Source of the DNA: an uncultured Collinsella sp.
GTDB taxonomy: Bacteria > Actinomycetota > Coriobacteriia > Coriobacteriales > Coriobacteriaceae
Direction of reading: 5' to 3'
Length of the DNA: 29,196 nt
Assembly (NCBI GenBank): GCA_900550785.1
Contig: URTL01000009.1
Location: forward strand, 1 to 29,196
Below the pieces are notes generated by a model. That model worked only from the letters and a program-made list of their open reading frames with translations, was not told the origin of the DNA and made no database searches. Shown piece by piece: positions 1 to 6,979 of this stretch (positions are counted from its first letter, which is position 1; each line of letters opens with the position of its first letter). The position numbers and the translations under genes were made by a program.

Positions 1-11
1 CGGAGTCGAAA

Positions 12-46
12 ACCACCACAAAGGTGCCTGTCCCCTTTGTGGTGGT
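12..46. repeat. REP-like hairpin, ACCACCACAAAGG family, copy 1
   Basis: A perfect 13-bp inverted repeat: ACCACCACAAAGG at 12-24 and CCTTTGTGGTGGT at 34-46, with a 9-nt loop. It is preceded by GTCGAAA, as is copy 2. The same element recurs three more times before 3.6 kb, so it is a dispersed repeat and not a gene-specific terminator. There is no T-tract on either side. Confidence 0.85.
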
Positions 47-100
47 GGGGGGCGGGCTCGATGTTATTGTGATCGCTGGGCAGCATTTTAATGAATGTCT

Positions 101-769
101 CTACAGGATTTCATCTGGGGTGGCGGGTTTGGTTGTTTTGGGGATGCCGAGTTTGGATGACGCGAAATCGTCAACATTGTCCTTGATTCCGTCTCTGGTG
201 TAGACGGTGACCATATAGGTGCTGTGCCCGAATTCACTCTTGTCGCGTATTGCCCAGGCCTGCCAGTAGGCAGCCATACTTCGCCCTTTGATTTTTCCGA
301 CACGGCGGAGTTCTGTTCGCTTTAATTTCCGGTTGCTATAGATGGTTCGACCGGCTTCCGCGGTGAGCCCGCACTGTCCAAGCAGCTTGTCGAGGACTTG
401 GTTCATGTGGCGCTCATCGGTGTTTGGTGCGTAGTCGTAGGCGAGGGTGATGGAGTCGAGTGGCTGGTCGTCGATCAGATAGTTTAGCGCCTGAGGTTCA
501 AGGCAGAAATAGGGGGAGCATCCGTCGACCTTGCCGAGCAACGGTAACTTGGACTGCCAACTTCCGGTGGGAATTGCATATTCGTAGAACACGCCACGGC
601 AGACAAAGGAGAGCGAGGTGGCACGCGAGCCGGCGTCGATCATCCCGCAAAGATCGAAGGGCGAGGCGATACCAAAAGAAAAGGGCGTGATGACGATAAG
701 GAAGAGCATCACGATGGGTATGGCGAGAATGGCGATGACGTTGCGGCCGGTGGAATGAGACGGCTTCAT
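101..769 (-). CDS. hypothetical membrane-anchored protein, 222 aa
   Basis: I do not recognise this protein. The start is the ATG at 769, which has GAGGAG five bases upstream; an earlier in-frame start lacks a ribosome site. After a short basic N-terminus (MKPSHSTGRN) comes one hydrophobic segment at about residues 9-34. This is an uncleaved anchor or signal peptide, so the remaining 190 residues probably face outward. That part has four cysteines in its first half (CGM, FVC, GCS, YFC) that could form disulfides. Nothing catalytic is visible. The gene stands alone between two copies of the ACCACCACAAAGG hairpin and is divergent from a second anchored protein at 1004-1675 with a similar plan but no obvious sequence identity. 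It could be a lineage-specific surface protein. Confidence 0.65.
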   Translation of the reverse strand: MKPSHSTGRNVIAILAIPIVMLFLIVITPFSFGIASPFDLCGMIDAGSRATSLSFVCRGVFYEYAIPTGSWQSKLPLLGKVDGCSPYFCLEPQALNYLIDDQPLDSITLAYDYAPNTDERHMNQVLDKLLGQCGLTAEAGRTIYSNRKLKRTELRRVGKIKGRSMAAYWQAWAIRDKSEFGHSTYMVTVYTRDGIKDNVDDFASSKLGIPKTTKPATPDEIL

Positions 770-879
770 ATGCGCTCCTCGAGACAAAGATCTGTTGAGG
801 ATAGGCAGAAATGGATATGTTCAGAGAACAATTCAAGTTTAATCTCATGGCGCGAGATGGTCGACCGTTAGCGTCGAAA

Positions 880-914
880 ACCACCACAAAGGTGCCTGTC
901 CCCTTTGTGGTGGT
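880..914. repeat. REP-like hairpin, ACCACCACAAAGG family, copy 2
   Basis: Arms at 880-892 and 902-914, perfect 13 bp, loop identical in sequence to copy 1 (TGCCTGTCC). It is preceded by GTCGAAA as in copy 1. It sits in the intergenic space between the two divergent hypothetical genes. Confidence 0.85.
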
Positions 915-1003
915 GAGGAGCGCGCGGCTTCTTTTGGTAATAGTGTTAGCTGGCGGTATCATTAGTGCAGGTGGCGAAGGTTTGCATTGTGAGGTGTTTT
1001 GCC

Positions 1004-1675
1004 GTGAGCCGTTCTGCCCGTATTGGATTGATTGTCTTGGCGCTTGCGATCGCTGTGGTTGGCGCGGGCGCTGTCGGTATGGCATTTCTACCTGCTGCGG
1101 TGACGGAGCCGTTGGTCAAGCCTGTAGCTCAATCTGTCGAACTTCTGACCGGCGACGACAAGCCCGAGACCATTACCGTTGATTTTGATGAGCAGCCGGC
1201 TGTGCTGGGTATTAGCAATTATCCGAGTATTCAGCTTGGGGCCATGCGCTATACCACGGATACAAGCCTGATCGATAGGGCGTCCGAGCTACTCAAGGGC
1301 AAAACATTTAAGCGTTGGTACGGATATGCGTCCTATCGGGCAAAAGCGAACGACATGGTTGGCGGATGCCACTCTTCCATCGAGCTGGACACTGCAAACG
1401 GCGCAAAGTTATGTGATGTCTCGTACGATCCGGGTTACGAGGGCAATGAGGGTCCGGGTATTTACATCATGGCCGGCGATGCAGCCTATGTCATGGAGGG
1501 CGACCAGGCCGAGCTCAACGATTTTATGGGTCAGTGTATCCAAGATGCCTATGAACAGACCTGCTTGCCCGACCCGCAGACTGCACGCGATAGTGGGTCT
1601 GCCCGTATATGGCTCTTCGAGGATGAGATGCCCTGGAGCGGCGAGTCGGGAAGTACAGAGCCGGAGAAAGAGTAG
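1004..1675 (+). CDS. hypothetical membrane-anchored protein, 223 aa
   Basis: I do not recognise this protein. I chose the GTG at 1004 because GAGGTG lies seven bases upstream; an in-frame GTG at 965 has no such site. The N-terminus (SRSARIGLIV and on) is basic followed by a hydrophobic segment at about residues 5-30, consistent with a signal anchor. The rest is acidic and soluble, with four cysteines (GGC, LCD, QCI, TCL) and an acidic tail ending EPEKE. The overall plan resembles the 222-aa protein on the other side of the gap: an anchor and an extracytoplasmic domain of about 190 residues. No enzyme motif is visible. Downstream, two hairpin repeats follow within 110 bp. Confidence 0.6.
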   Translation: MSRSARIGLIVLALAIAVVGAGAVGMAFLPAAVTEPLVKPVAQSVELLTGDDKPETITVDFDEQPAVLGISNYPSIQLGAMRYTTDTSLIDRASELLKGKTFKRWYGYASYRAKANDMVGGCHSSIELDTANGAKLCDVSYDPGYEGNEGPGIYIMAGDAAYVMEGDQAELNDFMGQCIQDAYEQTCLPDPQTARDSGSARIWLFEDEMPWSGESGSTEPEKE

Positions 1676-1683
1676 AGAACGCG

Positions 1684-1713
1684 ACCACCACAAAGGTGCC
1701 CCTTTGCGGTGGT
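1684..1713. repeat. REP-like hairpin, ACCACCACAAAGG family, copy 3, shortened loop
   Basis: Left arm ACCACCACAAAGG at 1684-1696 and right arm CCTTTGCGGTGGT at 1701-1713, with one mismatch and a 4-nt loop. It has lost the internal TGTCC part of the loop seen in copies 1 and 2. It lies nine bases after the stop of the 223-aa protein and is followed by TTTT on the plus strand, so this copy could also act as its terminator. Confidence 0.8.
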
Positions 1714-1721
1714 TTTCAGTC

Positions 1722-1780
1722 TGTCTCGATCTGTAACATCTGGAACCCATATCCCTCTCTTCCTGTTACAGATCGAGACA
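1722..1780. repeat. 17-bp perfect inverted repeat
   Basis: TGTCTCGATCTGTAACA at 1722-1738 is repeated in perfect reverse complement at 1764-1780, around a 25-bp centre. It differs from the ACCACCACAAAGG family and lies directly after copy 3. Candidates are another dispersed hairpin element or a long stem-loop between the converging hypothetical gene and the PTS operon. Confidence 0.8.
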
Positions 1781-1795
1781 AATCCCCAAACAGCA

Positions 1796-1832
1796 AAAGG
1801 CGGCAACGTCCCTGGTGGACGTTGCTGCCTTT
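1796..1832 (-). terminator. intrinsic terminator of the fruA operon
   Basis: A 16-bp stem with one G-T type mismatch (arms 1796-1811 and 1817-1832) and a 5-nt loop. Read on the minus strand it ends in TTTT. It begins 27 bases past the stop codon of the PTS IIBC gene, which it should terminate. Confidence 0.75.
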
Positions 1833-1858
1833 CCATTGGCAAGACCCTTCCGCTCCCG

Positions 1859-3349
1859 CTACTCGGCAGCCTTGTCGAGAGGCTTCTTAAGGAAGCTCAG
1901 AACCAAGCAGCCGACCACAGCGCCGATAGCAAGGGCCAACAGGTACTGCACCGGGTTCGTGATGACCGCGATAACCCAGGCGCCACCGTGCGGAGCGGGG
2001 CTCGCGCAACCAAAGAGCATCGACAGACCGCCGGCGGTCGCAGATCCCAGGATGCAGGCGGGCAACACGCGAAGCGGATCGGCCGCGGCAAAGGGAATGG
2101 CACCCTCGGTGATAAACGACAGACCCATGATGTAGTTCACCAGGCCTGCCTTGCGATCGGCCTCGGTCCAGCGGTTCTTAAAGAACGTCGTGGAGAGCGC
2201 GATGACCAGCGGCGGTACCATACCGCCCGCCATGACGGCAGCCATGATCATATTGCCCTGCAGCGTTTGCTCGGCAAGGGCCGCGGTGCCAAAGACATAT
2301 GCGGCCTTGTTGATGGGACCACCCATGTCGGTCGCCTGCATGCCGGCGCAGATAATGCCCAAAAGAACGATGCTCGTGCCCGAAAGACCGTTGAGCGCGC
2401 CGCTAATGGCGGTGTTGATAACGCCCATAATCGGGTTAACGGCCATCATAAAGAGACTCGTAAAGAGAATGCCCAGCACGGGGTAGATGAGCATGGGCTT
2501 GATACCGTCGAGCGACTCGGGTAGCACGCTTGCAGCCTTCTTGAGCGCATTGACGATAATGCCGGCGGCAAAACCGACCAGCAGCGCGCCCAAAAAGCCA
2601 GCAGAGACAAGCTGAGCCTGGGCATCGGCATCCATTGCCGTGGTGAGATAGCCCAACGTAAAGCCCTGCTTTGCAATCCAGCCACCCACAAAGCCCGCGG
2701 CCAAGCCCGGACGGTCAGCAATGGACATGGCAATATAGCCCGCAAGGATGGGGAGCATAAAGTTGAACGCCTGGTTGCCCGCAAGGTTAAAGAAGGCCGC
2801 GACCGGAATGCTGTGGCCGTATGCGCTCGTGCCCAGCCCCGCCTGGTCCAGCAAGAACGAAAGCGCCATGAGGATGCCGCCGCCAACAACAAAGGGGAGC
2901 ATGTGCGAAACGCCGTTCATCAGGTCCTTATAGACCCTGCGGCCCAAACCCTCGGATTCGCCCTCGGCAGCCGCCTGTACCGCGGCGCCGCCGGACACAT
3001 GATGAATAGGCGCATTGCCCGCAAGCGCAATATTGATAAGTTCCTCGGCGTCATTAATGCCACGCGTCACCGCACAGGAGTAAACCGACTTGCCATCGAA
3101 GCGATCGAGCTCGACATTTTTATCCGCCGCAATGATGACACCCTTGGCACCAGCGATGTCTGCCGCGGTCAGTACATTTTTAGCGCCGCCCGAACCCTGA
3201 GTCTCGACCTTAATGCTCACGCCCATCTTGGCTGCCTGGTCTTCCAACCCTTTGGCCGCCATAAATGTGTGAGCAATGCCCGTTGGACATGCCGTGATGG
3301 CAACGACATCGTAAGTGCCGCCCCCCACCTTCTCGTTTGCAGCTGACAT
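1859..3349 (-). CDS. fruA: PTS fructose-family permease, IIBC
   Basis: A membrane component of a fructose-type phosphotransferase system that imports a sugar and phosphorylates it, normally fructose to fructose 1-phosphate. Residues 1 to about 105 form the IIB domain with the active-site CPTGIAHT motif; Cys21 should carry the phosphate. From about residue 137 the IIC domain follows, with many hydrophobic helices and the loop GVSHMLPFVVGGG. The length of 496 aa fits a IIBC protein; there is no IIA domain at either end. The start has a perfect AAGGAGG six bases upstream. It is the last gene of a minus-strand set with a DeoR regulator and an oxidoreductase. A gene for 1-phosphofructokinase, normally between regulator and permease, is absent here. 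IIA must come from elsewhere. Fructose specificity is inferred from the family only. Confidence 0.9.
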   Translation of the reverse strand: MSAANEKVGGGTYDVVAITACPTGIAHTFMAAKGLEDQAAKMGVSIKVETQGSGGAKNVLTAADIAGAKGVIIAADKNVELDRFDGKSVYSCAVTRGINDAEELINIALAGNAPIHHVSGGAAVQAAAEGESEGLGRRVYKDLMNGVSHMLPFVVGGGILMALSFLLDQAGLGTSAYGHSIPVAAFFNLAGNQAFNFMLPILAGYIAMSIADRPGLAAGFVGGWIAKQGFTLGYLTTAMDADAQAQLVSAGFLGALLVGFAAGIIVNALKKAASVLPESLDGIKPMLIYPVLGILFTSLFMMAVNPIMGVINTAISGALNGLSGTSIVLLGIICAGMQATDMGGPINKAAYVFGTAALAEQTLQGNMIMAAVMAGGMVPPLVIALSTTFFKNRWTEADRKAGLVNYIMGLSFITEGAIPFAAADPLRVLPACILGSATAGGLSMLFGCASPAPHGGAWVIAVITNPVQYLLALAIGAVVGCLVLSFLKKPLDKAAE

Positions 3350-3433
3350 GTTTCCTCCTTTTGCACAAGCAGGCCCAGCCCTCCCCTTCTGAGGGTCACA
3401 ACCTGCGTATTACCTTGTGTTTGAGTGATTGAT

Positions 3434-3456
3434 AGCGCCGAAGTGACGGCGCTTTT
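3434..3456. repeat. GC-rich hairpin upstream of fruA
   Basis: AGCGCCG at 3434-3440 pairs with CGGCGCT at 3447-3453 around a 6-nt loop, followed by TTTT on the plus strand. It looks like a plus-strand terminator, but no plus-strand gene precedes it. On the minus strand it would fold in the leader of fruA. Its role is unclear. Apart from this and the hairpin repeat at 3547, the 255-bp gap 3350-3604 holds nothing I recognise. Confidence 0.5.
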
Positions 3457-3546
3457 AAGCGATATCTATACGATGGCCCCGGCGGGCATGATCACGTCGT
3501 ATGGAAACAGGGGTACTGGGAAATCATGCCCGACGGGGCCATCGGA

Positions 3547-3581
3547 ACCACCACAATGGGGACAGGCACCTTTGTGGTGGT
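3547..3581. repeat. REP-like hairpin, ACCACCACAAAGG family, copy 4, inverted
   Basis: ACCACCACAA at 3547-3556 and the right arm CCTTTGTGGTGGT at 3569-3581, with the loop reading as the reverse complement of copies 1 and 2 (GGACAGGCA). It is therefore inserted in the opposite orientation, with a one-base change in the left arm. It sits between the DeoR gene and fruA, exactly where a 1-phosphofructokinase gene would be expected. Confidence 0.8.
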
Positions 3582-3604
3582 TTTGGCCTTGCTTCGCCCC
3601 GTTG

Positions 3605-4351
3605 CTAAACCGTGATGACGTTTTCCATCGTCTGGTACTTAGCGGGTACATCGCCTGCGGTAATAATCGTTGCGTCACGGAAGTCCGCGAACTTGACGGG
3701 CGCCACCATGCCAAATTTACTGGCGTCCGAGATTACGAAGCGTTTGGCGGTATGGCGCATCGAGATACGCTTGACCTGCGCTTCCTCGATATCCGGTGTG
3801 GTGAGACCTTGCTCGGCGGCGATGCCATTGGAACCCCAAAAGCCGCAGTTGAAGTTATAGCGGTCCAGAGTTGCCAAGGCATCGGGACCGACGAGCGCCT
3901 CGGTCTCGGGCTTGAGCTCGCCGCCCAGCACAACGGTGCGCATGCTGCGTAAAGCGAGATGCTGAGCATGGAGCACAGAATCGGTCACATAGGTGACGCC
4001 CTCAAGGCGTGGAAGATGCTCGATGAGCCTGAGCGTCGTCGAGCCCGAGTCGATGTATACAAAGCTCTCAGGCTCCACAAGCGCCGCCGCACGGGCGCAG
4101 ATACGCTCCTTGTCATCGTTATGGAGGTCGCTGCGCTCATTGAGCGTTAGGTCGCGCGTCACGTGCGCGCGCTCAAGACTCGTCGCTCCACCGTGGACCT
4201 TGGCGATACGATGCGCTCGGTCGAGCGTCTGCAGGTCGCGCCGAATGGTAGACGCCGTCACGCCCAGGGCCTCAGCAAGCTCTGGCACAGTAACCGAGCC
4301 GGCCTGCTGCACCATCGACACGATCGCGTTGAGCCTATCTTCCGCAAGCAT
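3605..4351 (-). CDS. DeoR-family transcriptional regulator of the fructose-type operon
   Basis: A sugar-responsive repressor of the DeoR family, 248 aa. The N-terminal winged helix-turn-helix includes VTVPELAEALGVTASTIRRD at about residues 20-39, with the family signature ending in TIRRDL. The C-terminal effector domain has the DSGSTT phosphate-sugar loop near residue 102 and the GxNGI segment near residue 190. Proteins of this family usually bind a sugar phosphate and release DNA. The start lies 3 bp after the oxidoreductase stop codon, so the two are co-transcribed, and fruA follows after 255 bp. It probably regulates this operon. The phased TGCGC boxes at 5566-5612 are a possible target. 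The ligand (fructose 1-phosphate or another) cannot be read from sequence. Confidence 0.88.
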   Translation of the reverse strand: MLAEDRLNAIVSMVQQAGSVTVPELAEALGVTASTIRRDLQTLDRAHRIAKVHGGATSLERAHVTRDLTLNERSDLHNDDKERICARAAALVEPESFVYIDSGSTTLRLIEHLPRLEGVTYVTDSVLHAQHLALRSMRTVVLGGELKPETEALVGPDALATLDRYNFNCGFWGSNGIAAEQGLTTPDIEEAQVKRISMRHTAKRFVISDASKFGMVAPVKFADFRDATIITAGDVPAKYQTMENVITV

Positions 4352-4354
4352 CGC

Positions 4355-5434
4355 TTACTCCTCCTCGGGGTACACGACTCCCCAGTCTGCGCGAAGCTTG
4401 GTCATAAGCTCCATAACATCAGAAGCATAATCCAGCAGCTCGCGCTTGGAGTCGTCGCCGGCAACGACCTGCTCAAGATCGGCCATCTCATAGCAAAGGG
4501 CGTAAGCCTCGGTGCCGGCGTGGACCTCCTCGCGGTGGCCGTCCGCAGTCCACACGATGGTCGCGTGATCGGCGCGCGGATACTCGTTGACCTCGATATA
4601 GCACTTATCGAAGCTAATGACCGAACGCTTGGGCTGCTTGGAGTGGAGCGTGAGGCTCACCACGCCCAGCTGCTGTTCGGCATTACGGCAGACGATGCCG
4701 CCCGCAACGTCGACACCAGTCTCACAGGTGTTGCCCAGCGAGACAACCTCAGCGGGCTGGCTTGCCATAAAGAGGCGCATAACGGACAGGGCATAGACGC
4801 CAATATCGAGCATGGCACCGCCAGCAAGGTTGCGATTGTAGAAGCGGTTGGTCAGGTCGCCGTACTCCTTATAGCTACCAAAGTTGAGCTGAGCAAGGTT
4901 CATGCGGCCAAACTCGCCGGCATCCATGCGGCGGCGCAGCTCCTGATACAAGGGCATGTGGAGCACCGTAGTGGCGTCCATGAGGACCACGTTGTGCTCG
5001 TCGGCGATGGCACGCGCCTCGTCGAGCTCAGCGGAATTGAGGGTAATGGCCTTCTCGCAGAGCACGTGCTTACCAGCTGCCAGAGCAGCTCGCAGGTAGG
5101 TGATATGCGTGTTGTGCGGGGTGGTGATATAGATCGCGTCGATGTTCGGATCGGCGTAGAGGTCATCGACCGTTTCATAGACCTTCTCGATGCCATACTG
5201 CTCAGCAAAAGATTGAGCCTTGGACAGCGTGCGGTTGGCGACGCCCGCAAGCTTGCGACCGGCAAAAGCGAGAGACTGGGCCATCTGGTTGGCGATAACG
5301 CCGCACCCGATCACAGCCCAACGAAGCTCGGGAGCCGTAAAGATATCATCGGGGAATGGCTTGTCCTGGACCGAAGCGAACGCTGCTTTTGCGGCTGCCG
5401 CGGAGTCGAGTGGAGCCTGCTTGGGATCTGCCAT
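4355..5434 (-). CDS. Gfo/Idh/MocA-family NAD(P)-dependent oxidoreductase
   Basis: A 359-aa soluble dehydrogenase of the Gfo/Idh/MocA family, which oxidises or reduces sugars and cyclitols with NAD(P). The Rossmann fold starts near residue 37, with GCGVIA at 43-48. The conserved Glu-Lys pair is at 127-128 in the variant EKAIT (most members have EKP). The GGAMLDIGVYAL segment in the C-terminal domain is typical of the family. I placed the start at 5434 because AGGAGG lies five bases upstream; an upstream in-frame start would add 19 residues without a good site. It is the first gene of the operon with the DeoR regulator and the PTS IIBC gene, so its substrate may be a keto-sugar or sugar phosphate linked to that transporter. 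Exact substrate unknown. Confidence 0.85.
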   Translation of the reverse strand: MADPKQAPLDSAAAAKAAFASVQDKPFPDDIFTAPELRWAVIGCGVIANQMAQSLAFAGRKLAGVANRTLSKAQSFAEQYGIEKVYETVDDLYADPNIDAIYITTPHNTHITYLRAALAAGKHVLCEKAITLNSAELDEARAIADEHNVVLMDATTVLHMPLYQELRRRMDAGEFGRMNLAQLNFGSYKEYGDLTNRFYNRNLAGGAMLDIGVYALSVMRLFMASQPAEVVSLGNTCETGVDVAGGIVCRNAEQQLGVVSLTLHSKQPKRSVISFDKCYIEVNEYPRADHATIVWTADGHREEVHAGTEAYALCYEMADLEQVVAGDDSKRELLDYASDVMELMTKLRADWGVVYPEEE

Positions 5435-5565
5435 ATGTGCCTCCTGAATCATCGGAAGTCCTTCATTTCTAACAACCCTATATTCGCACAATTGCGCGCG
5501 TATCTGCTCGTGTTTGCGTGTTTATTTGCTTATCGGTCATTATTTAGCCATTGTTGGCAGATTTT

Positions 5566-5612
5566 TGCGCGGCTATGCGCATTATTGCGCAAGACTATGC
5601 GCGTAAATGCGC
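5566..5612. promoter_or_regulatory. five helically phased TGCGC boxes
   Basis: TGCGC occurs at 5566, 5576, 5586, 5598 and 5608, that is every 10-12 bp, in an AT-rich setting. Further single copies are at 5493 (TGCGCGCG) and 5515 (TGCGTG). The array lies 130-180 bp upstream of the oxidoreductase start. One-turn spacing puts all boxes on one face of the helix, as expected for a cooperatively bound operator. DeoR-family proteins often bind several direct repeats, so the co-transcribed regulator at 3605-4351 is a candidate binder. This is inference. Confidence 0.45.
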
Positions 5613-5726
5613 ATGCGACGATCCTTGTGAAACATAAAGGGGCAGAGCACCATAGCCATAAAAGACAGAGTAGGCCGTATTACTCCACCCCTCTGGGGGG
5701 CACCAGACATCAAAGGACCGTCCCAA

Positions 5727-5788
5727 ACTGCCGACAGACAGGGACTTTCCTAGCTGCCGGCACATAGGGAACGTCCCCAGCTACCGGC
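5727..5788. repeat. imperfect tandem repeat with CTGCCGGC and GGGAC cores
   Basis: About 2.4 imperfect units of 26-27 bp, each opening with ACTGCCGAC, GCTGCCGGC or GCTACCGGC and carrying GGGAC or GGGAA in the middle. The second unit can fold into an imperfect hairpin, since GCCGG at 5756-5760 faces CCGGC at 5784-5788. It appears to be a dispersed element of the same kind as the hairpins at the left end. The 5435-5896 gap holds this, the TGCGC boxes, the next hairpin and the rplX terminator, and no gene. Confidence 0.55.
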
Positions 5789-5799
5789 GTTTCAACGGC

Positions 5800-5826
5800 A
5801 CTCATTTAAGTCTGTCCCCAATGAGT
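5800..5826. repeat. ACTCATT hairpin repeat
   Basis: Perfect 7-bp arms, ACTCATT at 5800-5806 and AATGAGT at 5820-5826, enclosing TAAGTCTGTCCCC. The GTCCCC core links it in style to the adjacent tandem element. No T-tract follows on either strand, so a repeat is more likely than a terminator. Confidence 0.55.
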
Positions 5827-5831
5827 AGGGA

Positions 5832-5870
5832 TAGAAAAAGGCCCGGGTGCCGTGGGGCATCCGGGCCTTT
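5832..5870 (-). terminator. strong intrinsic terminator after rplX
   Basis: A 15-bp GC-rich stem with one G-T type mismatch (AAAGGCCCGGGTGCC at 5837-5851, partner at 5856-5870), loop GTGG. On the minus strand it is followed by TTTTTC. It starts 27 bases after the rplX stop and should end the ribosomal protein transcript here. Confidence 0.9.
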
Positions 5871-5896
5871 GCTAGCAACTTGATGTTGCGGGCAGC

Positions 5897-6202
5897 TTAG
5901 AACTTGTGGCCGCACTTCTTGCAGACGCGCAGCTTGTTCTTGCCGTCCTTCTCGTGACCGACGCGGGTAACCTTACCGCACTCGGGGCAAACGAGATTGA
6001 CGTTGGAGGCGTCGATGGGAGCCTCCTGCGAAACGATGCCGCCCTGCTGGTTGGCAGCGTTGGGCTTGACGGCCTTCTTGACGACCGAAACGCCCTCGAC
6101 AACGACCTTGTTCTCGGCGGGGAGAGCACGCAGGACAACGCCCTGCTTGCCGCGATCCTTACCAGAGAGAACCTGGACCTTATCGCCCTTCTTGATATAC
6201 AT
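5897..6202 (-). CDS. rplX: ribosomal protein uL24
   Basis: A 101-aa 50S protein that nucleates large-subunit assembly near the exit tunnel. The KOW motif is at the N-terminus (KKGDKVQVLSGKDRGKQGVV, residues 4-23). The C-terminal quarter carries two Cys pairs, CPECG and CKKCG, a zinc-ribbon-like arrangement found in many but not all bacterial L24 proteins. The start has GGGGAG four bases upstream. It follows rplN after 13 bp and is the last gene of the cluster: a strong terminator follows, and rplE, rpsN, rpsH and rplF do not, which is unusual. Confidence 0.97.
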   Translation of the reverse strand: MYIKKGDKVQVLSGKDRGKQGVVLRALPAENKVVVEGVSVVKKAVKPNAANQQGGIVSQEAPIDASNVNLVCPECGKVTRVGHEKDGKNKLRVCKKCGHKF

Positions 6203-6215
6203 ATATCTCCCCTAA

Positions 6216-6584
6216 CTACAGGGTCTCGGGAGCGAGCGAGACGATCTTCATGTACTTCTTGTCACGAAGCTCGCGAGCGACGGGCCCGAAGATACGGGTG
6301 CCGACGGGCGAACCATCGTTGTTGATGACAACGCAGGCGTTCTCATCAAAGCGAATGTAGGAGCCATCCTTGCGGCGGATCTCCTTAACGGTGCGAACGA
6401 CGACGCATCGGACAACGTCCTTCTTCTTGACGTTGGCGCCAGGGGTAGCCTCCTGGACAGCACCGATGAACACATCGCCGATGCCTGCATAACGACGCTT
6501 GGAACCGCCAAGCACCTTGATGCAGCGAATCTTGCGAGCGCCGGAGTTGTCGGCGACGTTCAGCATGGTTTGCATCTGAATCAT
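6216..6584 (-). CDS. rplN: ribosomal protein uL14
   Basis: A 122-aa 50S protein located at the subunit interface and contacting 23S rRNA and uL19. It has the family's usual full length, with the N-terminal signature MIQMQTMLNVADNSGARKI and the conserved RIFGPVARELR segment near residue 100. GGAGG lies upstream of the start. The 118-bp gap to rpsQ is longer than the other intercistronic gaps and can fold, so rplN-rplX may be controlled separately from the upstream genes. Confidence 0.98.
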   Translation of the reverse strand: MIQMQTMLNVADNSGARKIRCIKVLGGSKRRYAGIGDVFIGAVQEATPGANVKKKDVVRCVVVRTVKEIRRKDGSYIRFDENACVVINNDGSPVGTRIFGPVARELRDKKYMKIVSLAPETL

Positions 6585-6619
6585 GGTAGATGTTCCTCCG
6601 AACTAAGAACCGAAGAGAG

Positions 6620-6667
6620 GTGCGCAGCCTTTATACGGCCCGTGGTATGCAAGCCAGGCATACGCAC
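6620..6667 (-). promoter_or_regulatory. structured leader between rpsQ and rplN
   Basis: An inner perfect stem GTATGC / GCATAC (6645-6650 and 6658-6663) with a 7-nt loop, and an outer GTGCG / CGCAC pairing (6620-6624 and 6663-6667). The two outer stems share one base, so they may be alternatives. It ends about 35 bases before the rplN start. A regulatory or processing role is inferred from position. Confidence 0.4.
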
Positions 6668-6702
6668 ATCTTCGGAAACGTACAAGTCGTAAGAGCGACT
6701 GC

Positions 6703-6963
6703 TTATTTAGCGCGCTCGACGACCTCGATGAGGCGCCAACGCTTCATCTTGGACATAGGACGGGTCTCCATAACGCGGACGGTATCGCCCACGCCAGCCG
6801 TGCACTCCTCGTCGTGAGCGTGCAGCTTCTTGGAGCTGGTCATCATCTTGCCGTACTTGGGGTGACGCTTGCGCTCGGTGATGGTGACAACAATGGTCTT
6901 GGCACCGGAGACGGAGGTAACGACACCCGTACGGACCTTACGCGAGTTACGCGAATCAGTCAT
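6703..6963 (-). CDS. rpsQ: ribosomal protein uS17
   Basis: An 86-aa 30S primary binding protein for the 5' domain of 16S rRNA. It has the OB-fold core with KTIVVTITERKRHPKYGKMM at about residues 22-41 and the conserved GDTVRVMETRPMSKMKRWRL block near the C-terminus. Length is normal. GGAGAG sits just upstream of the ATG. It is 16 bp after rpmC, within the continuous minus-strand transcript. Confidence 0.98.
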   Translation of the reverse strand: MTDSRNSRKVRTGVVTSVSGAKTIVVTITERKRHPKYGKMMTSSKKLHAHDEECTAGVGDTVRVMETRPMSKMKRWRLIEVVERAK

Positions 6964-6979
6964 GTTCTCTCCTTAGGTC

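Noticed and set aside
101..1675. The two anchored hypothetical proteins as a duplicated gene pair
   Set aside because: They share length and plan, but I could not align more than scattered residues.
3434..3456. Plus-strand terminator upstream of fruA
   Set aside because: The hairpin with TTTT fits in form, but no plus-strand gene precedes it, so I listed it only as a hairpin.
4163..5767. Long plus-strand open frame (534 codons) opposite the oxidoreductase and DeoR genes
   Set aside because: It runs antisense across two well-supported genes, with no ribosome site and no recognisable domain. GC-rich third positions keep opposite frames open.
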